DNA from: Cercospora beticola
Lineage: Eukaryota; Ascomycota; Dothideomycetes; Mycosphaerellales; Mycosphaerellaceae
DNA: 64,000 nt
Assembly: GCF_033473495.1 (NCBI RefSeq)
Contig: NC_088935.1
Location: 4,774,001 to 4,838,000, forward strand
Direction: 5' to 3'
Below the pieces are notes generated by a model. The model was not told the DNA's origin, ran no database searches, and saw nothing but the letters and a program-made list of their open reading frames with translations. The position numbers and the translations under genes are program-made. Position 1 is the stretch's first letter. Every line of letters starts with the position of its first letter. Below are positions 11,210 through 23,233 of this stretch, piece after piece.

Positions 11210-13089
11210 CTTCGAGCTACAATCAATACTGGAGGTATGCTTTGTGGAGGTCTACTAGCTTGCGATCAATATATCAACAGGTCACTGAGAGTTTTGTAAG
11301 CCTGTATGCAGCTGCAGTCAGACTACCGCACGCTTTGCAGCATCGGTCGCCGCAATACGAATCATGCAAGATTGATCTCCCTGCTAAAGAAAACGACCAT
11401 GCTTTGAACACCAGCTTGACCAAAGCTTATAACGCGCAACCTTGATGTCCCTTGTCATCCTCTGCCGAGTGGTCGCGAGTGGGCGTTGCACTTACCTGTA
11501 CTGTACACTGAAGCATCTTGGCGGTCTTAGAAAAGTCCTATGGCTTTGTGGCCTTCACTGTTCAGTCATTGGGATGGGCAGCTAGCTCACCTACGCTGTC
11601 GTAGGGCACTGTACATGTCCTATTGCACCAAGCTCGACGGATCTTTGAAGCCCTACATGCGACATATACGATTTTTAGTCATATTTCGCGCAAAGTTGCA
11701 TAGCTGACGTGAATGCATGTCTCGATGACTGATCATGCCCTCGATCGGGCCTTCCGCGATTAGCAGCACCTGGTCTGGTCTTGTCTGTCCACGGATCTGG
11801 TTATTATATCGATCGGGCTATTGGGAGATGCTGGATAACTACAAGCAGGAAGGTTTGCTAGAGGAATGATACAGTGTCACATCAAAATTGATTCAATGCA
11901 ATTCATTGCGCTAACATAAGCTCCTGGACGTCTTGTTAGCAACTGTAAGTAGACGCGATCAGAAGCCGTGCGTGCGAAGTCGCCAACAGGACATCTACAC
12001 AAATGGCCTTCGGAGAAAACAGATCAAGCAGGCAAGAGGTTGCCGTTGTAGAGTGGACACAAGCAGGACGTGCAAAGACCGTACCGTACGTCTATAGCGT
12101 TCCTTTGAAATGGCAGGACAAGCTGCCGAAGCATGTGCGTCTCGGACGCAGCTCAGCGTGCCCTAAAACTAGGCGTGTCGCCTGAAAAAGAGCAGAGCCT
12201 TGTCTTGCGTGCTTTGCAATATACATACGCACTATAGGAGTCTACAACGTCTAGGCTTCGGGCGAGTCGAGCAGCCGCACATTCGCAATCCTTGCCCGCC
12301 ACGCCAATCCAGATTCAGTCTGATAGAATCGGAGGTGAGGCTCCAGAGTGGTCTGGAGCTCGACAGAAGCTTCTAATGCTAGTCGAGAGTTAATTACGAG
12401 AAGTGCGATCGCCTATGCTGACGCCTTTGCGATGGCCACCGCGGCAGGCACCTGTAAGAGACACGCCGTTGCGAAAGCCAGACGGCAATGCCATGACCAA
12501 GACGACTGCACAGGCGATCGCACGTCATAGTGGTCGATGGTTGTCGTCGCGGTTGTGTAAGTGTCTCCTGCGCAGGTCTTGTCTCCGGCCGCTGGAATGG
12601 AGTATCGTTACGAAAGTCGATGCTCGATCCGAAGAGGTTGGCTAGTCGAGTGGCGCCGTCGAAAGAGCTGTTCAACCTACTCTGCGTCTCTCGTGGCCGG
12701 TGTCGGCCGACTGCACGATGCTAGCAGCCGGGAAAATATTCTGGAAGGTCGTGCGTGTAGCAGGTGTAGCAGGTGTAGCGGGTGCATTCTTAAGTCGTCG
12801 AAGTTCGCTCTCCTGAGATTTGAATGAATCTTGGCACGAAGCTCAGGTTTACCCCAGCGGAGAATAGCGTACTTGTCAACTCTTCGCCCTCATTCCATGC
12901 GCAGTTCGATTTGACTTCGCTTCTGCATCGTGGTTAGCAACGGCAGCGTCAATATCACTCGTGCAAAGAAGACCTACCAGTTATGTGCTCGATGAAGTCG
13001 TCACTGTCCTCACTTAGTCCTAAAAAGCCGCGGAGGAGTCATCGTTCGGTATTCGCCGCTCTAAGACCATGTCAGCACTCAGGCAACGC
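11210..13089. other. Intergenic region without a supported gene
   Basis: Base composition is normal and not RIP-like, but no frame is convincing. A minus-strand frame at about 12394-12675 reads like protein for some 40 residues, but it lacks an ATG and has no joinable upstream exon that I could define. The stretch probably contains the promoter of the minus-strand glycosyltransferase gene at its left end. Confidence 0.5.
12755..12781. repeat. Short tandem repeat, 9 bp x 3
   Basis: GTGTAGCAG occurs twice (12755-12763 and 12764-12772) and is followed by GTGTAGCGG (12773-12781). On the minus strand it would read as a TPA-type peptide repeat, but no surrounding gene is supported. Confidence 0.8.
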
Positions 13090-15720
13090 ATATTTGGTTG
13101 TTCTAAGCTTAAGTCTCCGCCTTATCTAACTCTTGCTCCAGTCGAGCCTAAATTCTCGGCTATCGAGTACAACTCGGTATCGGTTAATCTATAATTAAAG
13201 TTAGCTCCTATTAATTATAACTAGCTTTATTACGGTCGACTTCCTTAACCTAGACGTCCTTTTCCTTATTTAATTAGTAGCGCTTACTCCTTATAGAATT
13301 AAGCTAGCTCTAGAGTCGCCTAAAGATCGTATCGGTTAACTCGCTTAGTAGAGTCGCGAAGACATCTACTTTATTCTTTAAGGTTATCTTGCTCCGAGTC
13401 GAGAGTAGTATCGAATTAACTATCTACTAGTAGTATTTGCTATAGTCTCTTTATCGATAGTCTATCCGCTCTATAGTCTCTATTATCTTTATAGATATAT
13501 TAGTTATAAATCTATAGCTCGTTCTATAGTATATCGACGGATAGTAGAGAGCTCTATACTTCGGAGGTTATAGGTATCGTCTAAGAAAGTAGTCGATTAT
13601 TAGTCGGATTCGTTAGAGCGAAGTTTATCTAGTATCTATCTAACTTATAAAATAAGTTATATAAGTAGTACCTATAGCTACTACCTTCTCTCTAATACTA
13701 TCGACGCTGTACGTTACTAGCGAGATATAAAGTAGTAAGTTAATATTTATATTATAGAGGTCGTTATACCTTATAAAAGTAAGTAGTACTAATATAAAGG
13801 ACGTTCGAATATAGTATATAATAGCTAAGAGTAATTTGCTTAGTATTTAGCTAGAAAATAGTCGATAATTAATATCGTACTATTCTATATATCGTATCTA
13901 CTCCTACTTTATACTATAGGTATACTACTCTATCTATAAGTATAGTATTCGAGCTACTAAATATACGGCTTATAACTATAGGTCTATAGTTATAGATATA
14001 CTACTTATAATTATAGCTTATATATATAGGCTTATAAAGTTATATTTAGGCGATATAGAGAATAGACTACCTATAAGTATAGCGTAGGCTAGTGCTAGTA
14101 TATAAGAAACTAAGCGCTATAGTAAGTATCTAGGCGATAAGGTATTAAATAAAATTAAGTAAAGATAGTAGAACTTACGACTTCGACTATATAGCTTATA
14201 TATATAGATATAGCGAATTTTAAGAATATAGTATATAAGTTTAGTATAATATAGATTAGAATTAAGATATAGCTTACTAGAGTAGGTAATAAGAGTAGGT
14301 AGTATAAGCTCGATTACTAGTAAGTAAAGTCCCTTATCGGCTACCTAAATTAATTACCTCGACTAGGTCTCGTTCGACTTATAGAAGTAAATTAGATATA
14401 CCTAGTCGGTTTTATAAGCCGTTTAATACTTAAGCTTCTATTAGTATTCTAGCGATAAGGTAGTAATCTTAGTCTATAGTAAAGGAGTTAGACTCCTAGT
14501 GATTCGTTATACCTATAGCTATTAAGTACTTCTAGGAAAGTACTACTAATTTTAAAGGAAAGTCTTAATATATTACGCTTTTAATATTCGTAGTCTATTA
14601 ATCGCTATTATATAATTCTGCTCTATAGGTTAGAGATCGTACTACGTACGTTACGTAGTCTATAAAGTAGTCTATATAGTCTAATAGTTAAATAGTAATT
14701 AGTATAAATTATAGCCTTTAATAATTATAGAATAGCGACCTAGTAGTCTATATATTCTCTATTTCTACTTCCTTCGTCCGAGCTTCTAGCTATAAGTATA
14801 TACGTTCTATCTATACTAGATAGTAGGCTATTATACTCGTACTCTCTATATACTAAGCTAGGAAAGATATTAAGAGTATACGTATATCTAGAAAGCTAAC
14901 TAAGTAACTAGCTCCGGATTAATAACCTAAATACCGAGCGGACTAGACGTACCTTACTACTTAAGTATAAGGACTATAAGACCTTACTTAAGTAGTACTA
15001 GTGCCTATATCTTAGCCGCTTTTTATAGTAGCGTAGATAATAGATTTCTATAATAGTCGTATATAGGCTTATATCTCTATTAGATCTCTAGTAGCGTAAT
15101 TCTAATAATACTACCCTTATAGGCAGAATAGTATCTTCGTCTACCGAGCTATTAGTTACTTAAGTTAATAGACAACTATATATTAATATACTATACGTTA
15201 AGTTTAATAGTAAATAGTAGTACTAATACGCGATTCCTATATCTAGCTCTAGCTTATTAGTATTTAACTACTATTAGGGTTATCTATTAGTACTATCTAT
15301 AATATAAAAGTACTTAAGCCTCTTTATACTCTATTATTAATAAAGCTAGAGTAGTTATTTTCCTGCCTCTACTAAACGGAAGTCTCTACTCCGAAAAGCT
15401 ATTCTATTTAAACTTAAGACTAAAACGATATAGTACTACGCTCTATTAAAGGCAGACTAATATAGCGTACTACTAGCCTACGGCTAACTCGAGTTTAAGG
15501 GCAAGATACTCTTAATACTACAATTTATAAAGAGCTCCTTAGACTTATTTCGTATAACTGCTCTAAGTAATTTGCGACTCCGAAAACGCTCGAGCTACTA
15601 TAATACGAAGCAGCCTTGTTTGCTGCCGTATCGTAACAAAATTCGTCTGCTATCGTCTAATAAATAACTCGTCGCTGCGAATTTAGTACGTCAGTCCACT
15701 TCCGCGAGTTGTTAGGCAGC
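13090..15720. repeat. Second RIP-mutated repeat block
   Basis: This block has the same composition as the left end: TA-rich, CA and TG nearly absent, CpG kept, no long frame. The edges are gradual, near 13.09 kb and 15.72 kb. On the minus strand about 13500-13590 reads LDDTYNLRSIELSTIRR without a stop, suggesting a coding element on that strand, but I do not recognise the family. I looked for matching terminal repeats at the two edges and found none. Confidence 0.75.
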
Positions 15721-16796
15721 CCCTTACACCAAATCTACCTTAAAGTAGTAATAGGCGTCTAGAGAAAAGACTAGTGGTATGGTCTTACTAGAACGGATTC
15801 CTTATCATCGAACGTAAATCATGACGGCAATTCTTAGCCGAGCCCTCCCCCCAGCCCACACTCGCTTCGGGAGTGAGAGACGCCTAAGACGGTCACTGGC
15901 GCAAGACTCCCCGAAAGTAAACCGCCCAAAAGCTAGGTCGCAGCCAGACTGATGCCGCTGTCGTTTCGCTGGGGTAGACAGGGACATACCTTCCACGAAT
16001 AAGTCGAAGCAATTGAGTGGACAGATGTCTGCCTCCGAGACTAGAGGACAGGCTCTGCTCCTGTCACTGGTTAAAATGGACGAGTGCGCTCGAGAGGTGT
16101 CTCAGAGAAGACCTCTGCCAACTTTGGGGACTCAGAGTCTCAGCCGTCGAAGCACAATCGAGAGCACTTGTTGTTCATCCTTTAGAGGCAGGCAGATCCG
16201 TAAACAGGCTCGGCTTTCTTGTCACAATGCGATATCCTGATACCTGCATAATCCCTTGGTGACATAACTAGCACATGTACTGGGGAGAATGCTTAACCTA
16301 TGGCCTCGTGCGAATCCGGTAGCAAAGTCAGTGGAACGTTGAACTCCAAGAAGAAACACTGCACAATGTAAGTCATGTCCAGGACCCACTCGCCGCTAAC
16401 GTGCGGACACAATCTGCCGAGGGTCCAAGGTTTTTTGACCCATTCAACGGGCCCGATTGCCGTCCAGTCAACTCAAGAGTACTGCAATGACCTAGCTGTG
16501 CGCAAGGCAGTCGCATATGGATCGTTCACCTGTGCGTGTTTAGGGAGCGATTGCAAGCTCATCAAATAGCTGCAAAAGCTCGCGAGGACGTCCTGAGTGA
16601 GCGTGGAACGGTCGCTTGCAGCTTGAGGTGAACAACTCAGCCGCGCCACAAAGGAGGCTGTTACATCTCGCGACTGCACCATGCAGCATTATTGTGCCCG
16701 CCAATCCGAGGACGCAACCAAAGTCGTAAAGTTGTCATCCGCAGGCAAGCTACGCCTGGCCTTCCGCTCAGTTCGCGGAAGCGTATAGAACTTCGC
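15721..16796. other. Intergenic region without a supported gene
   Basis: Composition is mixed with only short overlapping frames on both strands. None shows a recognisable motif, a good start context or a joinable exon. The right end contains the 3' flank of the kinase gene. Confidence 0.5.
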
Positions 16797-17937
16797 TCAA
16801 ATGCCTTCTTCAGCAAACCAAGGATGCCCCAGCGCTTGTGCAGCAGTAATCCGCTTTCCTGGATCAAGATTCATCAATCCCTTGAACAAATCTCTGAACA
16901 ACCCATCCTCCTGGTCTTCAGGCCATTCCGAGAATGGTCTGTAACCAATGTATTCTGCGTTTCGTTCTTCCCAGAGCATCGAAAGTATTTGACAATTGGT
17001 GTCATCATCGCCCACATGTCTCATGAGTCCATTGAGACCCTCTTCATCGCCAAAATAGGACACAAGACGTTGTAGACGTATTGCCATTGGAACTGCACCT
17101 TGCGATTCGTGCTTTTGGAAATCTTCGTCGACGCCGCAGATGACACGGCCGAAGATGGCGTAGACGCACTATCGATGTCAGTACGGTTGTACAAGCGGCC
17201 AGGGTGATGGGAAGCGCATACAATGAGACCAAAAGAGAACACGTCGGACGGTTTGCTGAGCTCACTCTTGAAGTGGGCCTCTGGACTCCGCCAATTGTCA
17301 TTGCCCGCTAGCATTCCTTTGACGCACCTGCCGCTGGGCAAGTGCGCAGCGTTCTCGAGGTCGATAAGCATTACCTTGTCCACGGTGGTCACATCTCCAT
17401 CGCGTCTGCAGTTCACCATAATGTTATCAGGCTTCATATCTGCAGATAATGAGCGATGTTCGAATGAGCATGATCAGTGAGTCGTACCCAAGTGAACGAC
17501 ATCTTGGTAGTGGAGATCGGCAATAGCTTGGAGCGTGCGTTTCAGTATTTGCCGGCGGGCGCGCATTGATATGTTGTCCTTAACGAGGCTGAAGAGATCA
17601 CTCTGCAAATACTGATAAACGTACGTCCGACGACCTGGTATTGTATCGATCGGCAATCGTATCTTTGGACTTGGATTTTCCCGCAGGCGAGGCCAGATCC
17701 TTACATTGAAATTAGAGAAGATGTTCTGAGGGATATCTTTGAGCACGAATTTCTCTCGTCCATGGCTGGGACATGTCAGTCCATGCATCGAATGATATTC
17801 GAGAGGTCGTACGTTGCCACCCAGATACTGCCTAGACGAGGCTTGTGATGGAGGAGCTCCTTGAAGTGATAGCGATGGCCGGTAGCGCCAATCAGCTCCT
17901 TCGGAACCTGCACCACCTTGCTAATTGTCGAGGACAT
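16797..17937 (-). CDS. Atypical protein kinase-domain protein (DLE instead of DFG)
   Basis: The model has four exons: 17937-17813, 17765-17488, 17439-17222 and 17168-16797. The introns, 47, 48 and 53 bp, are all GT-AG and close the frame to 330 aa. The joined protein begins MSSTISKVVQVPKEL, has GSIWVAT then FVLKD (nucleotide-binding Lys), HLDMKPDN (catalytic loop; the Asp codon is made across intron 2), LIDLE in the DFG position, WRSPEA for the APE segment, SDVFSFGLICVY, and ends DPGKRITAAQALGHPWF. The Gly-rich loop is poor and DFG is changed, but the metal-binding Asp is kept. A group of fungal kinase-like proteins with just this arrangement exists; substrate and pathway are unknown. Each intron restores a conserved motif, which is strong support for the model. 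Confidence 0.85.
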
Positions 17938-19625
17938 GCTCAGGTTTCTTCATTAGACTGTCATCTGGAGTACTGTGTTGATTTATCAGCGGCTCGATGT
18001 TTTAGTGCCATGAATGTAGAAGTAGCGAAGAAAAGAGTGCGGTCAAGAAGGAATCCCGACAGAAGGTCATGTGACGTGTGGCACAGACAAAGTGGATATA
18101 TTCACGATTCACACTCTCTTCGTCTGCTCTCGCGGCAAGATTGTGGCGCGCGGAGAGATTGCCTTGGGACCCAAGACTGATCTTGAGATCCTGAGAATGG
18201 TTTTCAACCCTCAGCTGCTGGCAGCTGCACCGGCAAGTATATTTGGCATGAGTGTGCTTCTGCAAATGATAACACGGTATGCTGCGGGAGGGGTGTATTG
18301 CCATCGAAGTTCTGCAGATTACTGCAGACTTTACAGGTGGGTAGTCGCACGAAACAGTTGCCTGAACCAGCAGCGACTCTGGACGATCATGTCTCATCTG
18401 CACCATGGTCTGGTCGAATTCTCCTAGCGGGTGGTCCCTCTCATTGCCGAGAGTCGGTCCATTTCGCAAAAGGCCGAATGGGGCATTCTTCCCCAAGCAG
18501 TGCTCTATTTGTGTTCGTATTTCAAACCTGTGTTTAGAAATAGCAACTTTCTCAAATACTTTTTTTGAAGTTCCGTGGTCTGTGTTTGTCATTCGGCCAA
18601 GAAGTCACGGCTGTCGATGGCGAGCTGTTTCCGGGATGGAGCCTGCACACGCTATCTGGACCGGGATGCTGGAGATGATGGCGACAAAGTGTTGCTGCCT
18701 GTGCCCTGCTGATTGCACATTTCATGGCTCGGTGATGGTCGGAGAATAAGTCGCGTGGTGGCTGCAGCAGTGCAGTGCAACAGCAGCAGGCGCTGCACAT
18801 GTGTGAAGCAAGTCAGACGTGCAGCACGAGAGGCGGGAGCGGTTGCTGGGGCGGAAACGTGAGGCCCCAGTCTCTCAACACGTGGCTGTCGCAAGGGCCG
18901 GCGTTGTGGAGATGGTGGGAGAGCAACGTGATTCGCCATACCGCAAGTCGTGAGTGGTTTTGCATAAGCACATCCCTGGCGTGTGCGCAAGGACAACGAC
19001 GTGTGCCCCTCGCCGGTTTGCAGAGGGAATGGACGGTGACGGCGACGAGCGTGCCAGTGTGATGCAGAAGGGAATTGCTGCATTTGCTTCAGCGTGTCGT
19101 ACAGAGGTTGGCGGCAATATGGCTCCTCTGCTCCTCCTCCACGGAAGGCGTCCGCGAGGTCACATCGGATCTACAAAGCTGCAGCAATCACTGACCAAAA
19201 CGTCTCCGACCGACTCAGCCCGCCATCTCCTTCGCATCTAACTTGTTGTGCCGCCGACCTTTCGCCTCATTGCTGCTCTTCCCATCGCCGAACGAGCCCA
19301 CTCACTGTCTTCTGCTGTGCGCCGTCTGGACCATTGGCCGTGCAACTCGAGACGCAGCTGGTGCCGGTTTCAGAAGCCTGTCTCACTTGGACTGCTCCCA
19401 GCAAAGGCACAAAGCCACGAACACCGTTTCCACGAACAACGTTTCTCCGCCCGGATTGCGCCAGCAAGTCGATTGCAATTGCCGCCATTCTCTTGCCGCG
19501 AAAGAACAGTATCGCGCCATTCCTTCCTGGTGCTTAGGTAGCTCCAGTCGTGCCGACAAACGTGTCAGCCACGTGTATCTGCGTGGTCATCAACTCCCGG
19601 AACGAGTGAAAAACAAAACCCAGCC
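17938..19625. other. Intergenic region between divergent genes
   Basis: The upstream regions of the kinase (minus) and of the gene starting near 19626 (plus) meet here. Many short frames overlap on both strands, but none has a motif or can be spliced into a longer product. I see no RNA gene. Confidence 0.5.
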
Positions 19626-20247
19626 ATGGTAAGCGCATGAACGCATTCTCCATTCATGCCCTGCCCGCCGACGCCCTAGTTCCACACGCCCGTTTGCATA
19701 CATAATCTCACTGCCTTTTTACTCACCCATGGGTCCCCAGACAACCGCCGGCTCCGATCCTCGCTTTTCAACCTACTCCAGCGCTCCCTCCCTACAGCCT
19801 TCCATTGCTGCCACTCAGTCCAGCGAGCACCGCGCTTCCTCACACAACTCCTACCGATACTCCTCGCGCTACAGCGAGCAGGCCTCCCTCATGCCTCACA
19901 CCATCCATGAGAAGGGCGCTCATCGCCTCTCCTACGTCAAGCCCTCCGCCCAGAGCGATAACGACTCCTCCCTGACACTGGCATCCAACGATCCTCGAAC
20001 CGCCGATATCAAGAACTTCGCCGAGCACCTCGACCGCATGAGCGACGCGCGTCTCGCCGATAAGCAGCGTTATCGTCTCAGCAACGACAAGTCGGAAGAT
20101 ATGGGCAAGATCGCGCTCGGCGCCAGGCTAGACCGCGCGCTGTCGAGGAGAATGGTCGGACAAGACGCGGTCCTGCGACCAAAGAAGGCCGTCGCACGAC
20201 CTGTTCCCATCGATGAGAAGCGCGCACTCGAAGTAGAGGCCAACTAG
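19626..20247 (+). CDS. Hypothetical Ser-rich small protein
   Basis: The continuous frame 19729-20247 encodes 172 aa starting MGPQTTAG. It is Ser/Tyr-rich and presumably disordered for its first 90 residues. The C-terminal half is more charged and likely helical (about residues 90-165, including IKNFAEHLDRMSDARLADK). No known domain is visible. An upstream ATG at 19626-19628 is followed at once by GTAAGC, and the sequence ending CCCCAG at 19740 makes a 112-bp intron that joins in frame to ACA ACC GCC. The start may therefore be a bare ATG exon, giving 169 aa, or the ATG at 19729. Codon choice (C-ending codons) is that of a real fungal gene. Confidence 0.65.
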
Positions 20248-21257
20248 ATCGACAAGTGCGCCTTCGTCTCTCTGGTTCGGTCTGCATAGCGCGATGACCG
20301 AGTCGAGACGCGACGGCACATCAACACGACACGACTGATTGAGACATGAACCGCCCAAGCATCAACAACTATAGACGAGCAATCGTTCGAGCGAAAGCGA
20401 CGTCACCAACGACGAACAACAACAGACACTTCAGTCGATCTTCTCTTGCGGCTTTACAGAACCTTTGCCGGGACAGCTTGAGTAGCGAAAGGAAATGGGA
20501 ACCGGCGTTGCACTGTTGCTTAGTAGGGAGGACTTTGAAGAATTTCACGCGTTACGAAAAGGAACGGGGCGACGGGAATGTGTTTTTTTTTTTATGCTAT
20601 CATATCGCGGATGCATGGTTATTGCGACTTTTGATGGGAAAGAGAGGATCCTTCTTGGGCTTTGATTCCTGGGCTTCTTGTTCCTGCTTGCTTGCTTTCT
20701 GGCATCTGGCATTACTCAGTTATCTGGCATTCTGTGTTAGTCGGGTATCTCTTTCTGCAAGAAACTAAGGAACTGATCTTCAAAGCAACTGACATTGCCC
20801 GCGTTTCAATTCCAGTCGATAATTACTGACTTTTGTAACGGAGGGGAAATCACTAGAAGACAAACTGAGGCTGCGCAAACAGTATATTCGGCCATCCACT
20901 TGAAGTCGGATCACATGAAAGACACCAAGCAAACCTTCGTCATCAGCCACGGAGGACCTGTCAAGCACCGCGTTGAGGTCGCGACGATGAAGCTGCAAGG
21001 CATGCATTGCGAGCTGCGAACAGCTCACTTCAACGGCAGGAGAGGCGCACTCTATGAAATGCGCCTGGGACAAATTCGCGCAAGACGCCATGAAAGACAT
21101 GCCTCAAGCTGGTACAGATTCCTGCATTACGTGGTCTCTGAGCGGGGAAGAAGTTTGTTGTGCGAGTATGTGACGATCTATTACATCTGGCTGATTCCTC
21201 TGTTGCATAAGATGGCATGTGAAGGAGGCAAGGACGGGACAATACGAGAAGAGCAGC

Positions 21258-21668
21258 ATGCCAAGACTCACCACCTTCCTGACATTGATCGCTCCTACTG
21301 TTGCTCAGGCCACAGTCTCTTCTCTACACCATCATTACCACCTGATGCGAAGAAGATCCGCGAGACGACAGCGTGTTCTTCGCAGCAGAGGAACATCATT
21401 CGCTGGCACGCAGAAGATTCACACAGAAGTCCCAAGAGCTCACCTACTCCCAAGCGAAGCAATGCACCACGACGATCCGGCATACCAGCCCAGCGAAGCT
21501 CCGCAATGGCGATGCTGCCCGAAGAAGTACAGCATCAAGACAGCCAAGCATTACCGTCTCAACGGCATCTCATGTTCATCATTGTTGCGATATGCAGCTC
21601 GGGATTCGATCAACGAAAGCGTAACAACCTCACACAACATACGCGGAGACGGAGCTTCTCCTCAATAG
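21258..21668 (+). CDS. Doubtful small secreted protein ORF
   Basis: This is a 136-aa frame beginning MPRLTTFLTLIAPTVAQA, which looks like a signal peptide with a cleavable AQA end. A histidine-rich stretch follows, then a part with Cys pairs (WRCCPKKY, GISCSS). There is no homologue I recognise, no intron, and other frames overlap it on both strands. It could be a lineage-specific secreted protein or a chance frame. Confidence 0.22.
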   Translation: MPRLTTFLTLIAPTVAQATVSSLHHHYHLMRRRSARRQRVLRSRGTSFAGTQKIHTEVPRAHLLPSEAMHHDDPAYQPSEAPQWRCCPKKYSIKTAKHYRLNGISCSSLLRYAARDSINESVTTSHNIRGDGASPQ

Positions 21669-21804
21669 CTCTGCACGGCTCGTATCTGCAGCATATGCAT
21701 ATGCTACATGTGCTACAGGAAGGTTACTTGGCATAGCATTTTTGTCTACAAAAGGGCGCATCTCCATCGATGCTCTTCTTCCTAATCCTTCTCTTCAAGC
21801 AATC

Positions 21805-21840
21805 ATGGACCTTACCGCCGCGGCAATCGGAGGTGCCTAG
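21805..21840 (+). promoter_or_regulatory. uORF abutting the amidohydrolase start codon
   Basis: ATG at 21805 opens an 11-codon frame, MDLTAAAIGGA, whose TAG (21838-21840) is followed with no gap by the ATG of the amidohydrolase (21841). Both are in the same frame. This geometry would allow termination-reinitiation control of translation. The sequence facts are direct; the regulatory role is inferred. Confidence 0.5.
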
Positions 21841-23233
21841 ATGGGCAAACATGATGAGACCGCCGACAAGAACGCCTTCGCTGAGGTAGCTTCACGGATG
21901 AATGATGCCGTTGAGCAGTTGTTTGACTCGGTGAAACCTTCAGAGGTCGACAAGATCGATGTGCATCATCACTGGGTACCACCGGAGTATGCTAGGGGTC
22001 TGTTCCTTCACACTTGACATTAGATTTATGAACATACTGACTTTCCTAATCTCAGTTGTTGGAACAGAAGGTATCTTTTTTGTCACATGCTGTTCTTTCT
22101 TGTCTCTTCTCAAAATCAGCCAGGCGATCCAAGCGGCTGGCCAAGACCAGAGTGGTCATTAGAGAGCAGCGAAGACCTGATGAAACGCGCTGGAATCAAA
22201 AGATCTATTCTTTCGATTTCGGCTCCTGGAGCATGTGTCCTTGAAGGCAAAGTGAGTTTCTTCTAGTGACATGCTACATACACCCGACTCACAGAATACA
22301 GCAATCCTGGGAGTTGGCACGTACCCTCAACGACAAAGCTGCCGAGATACGCGACTCTAAACCTGATACCTTCGGGTTTTTCCTCACGCTGGGCAATGTC
22401 CTCGACACCGATGAGGCGCTCACCGAGATAGCCTATGGCTTTGACGAGTTGGAAGCAGACGGCGTGTGCCTCTTTACCCGATACGACAGCGACGACGATT
22501 TTGGAGATCCTAACAAATACATCGGCCACCTCGACTTTGCACCAATCTGGGAAGAGCTAAATCGACGCAAAGCTGTCGTCTTCGTTCATCCTACCCATCC
22601 TCGCGACATCAGCAGAGCCAACAGCTTGCTCTACCAGCCAATCGTCGATTACCCGCACGAGACGACTCGCGCAGCCATGGATATGTTGTTGAGCGGTACG
22701 AGGAGCGAGTTCCCCGATTGCCAGGTCATTCTCTCTCATGCAGGTGGCACGTTGCCATATCTAATTCCTCGCGTCGAGGCTCTGCTGGTCACTGGCCATC
22801 ACCAACACATGGGCCTCGTTGTGATCCCTACGGAACGCCTTCTGCGAGATTATCGCTCGTTCCACTTCGACATCGCGCTCTCGACATCGAATGCCACGAT
22901 CAAGACATTGCTTGAAACGGGTGTTTCCAAGGAGAATATCTTGTTCGGGGTAAGTGTTTTGCTTTCAATAGCAACCAACGGTGCTTTTGAGGAGCCTGAC
23001 TGACGTGAGACTTTTCTCTTCTTCGACAGAGTGATTTCCCATATGCTCCTGAGTCAGCTTACCCGGCGTTCCTCAAACATTGGCAAGAGGCCGACATCTC
23101 GACCGAACAGAGGCGAAAAATCCACTCAGAGAACGCGGTTAAGATGTTTGAGAAGTCGGAAGCGGCCAGGGAGAAGGCTGCACCGAAACTACAGTGGTAT
23201 TCGTCCACAGGTCAGGTACTCGGCACTCAGTAA
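21841..23233 (+). CDS. Amidohydrolase-2 family decarboxylase (ACMSD / 6-MSA decarboxylase-like)
   Basis: The model has five exons: 21841-21997, 22056-22070, 22124-22251, 22302-22949 and 23030-23233. The introns are 58, 53, 50 and 80 bp, GT-AG, and the product is 383 aa. Metal-ligand motifs of the family are all present: DVHHHW at about residues 40-45, FVHPTHP, LSHAGGTLPYL and GSDFPY, the last completed across intron 4. GGDPSGWPRPEW follows the microexon, as in fungal relatives. The family (PF04909 type) decarboxylates aromatic or muconic acids such as 6-methylsalicylate or ACMS; the substrate here is not known. Exon 2 is only 15 nt, and is needed to bring YAR into the conserved GGDPSGW. The gene is tail-to-tail with the ABM-like gene 133 bp away. 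Confidence 0.85.

Larger units (their letters stand above)
20248..21840. other. Intergenic region; possible small secreted ORF inside
   Basis: The left part is the 3' flank of the small Ser-rich protein gene, with a T-tract at about 20582-20593. The right part leads into the amidohydrolase. Apart from the weak ORF listed at 21258-21668 and the 11-codon uORF at 21805, nothing is supported. Confidence 0.5.

Noticed and set aside
12394..12675. Minus-strand frame reading partly like protein
   Set aside because: No ATG, no upstream exon with a fitting splice site, and stops soon after; kept only as a remark in the intergenic entry.
13090..15720. Possible DNA transposon with terminal inverted repeats
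   Set aside because: Edges were compared on both strands and no matching termini or target duplication was found.
20795..21736. 313-codon plus-strand frame
   Set aside because: It has no ATG at its start, no domain, and competes with other frames; probably chance in low-stop DNA.
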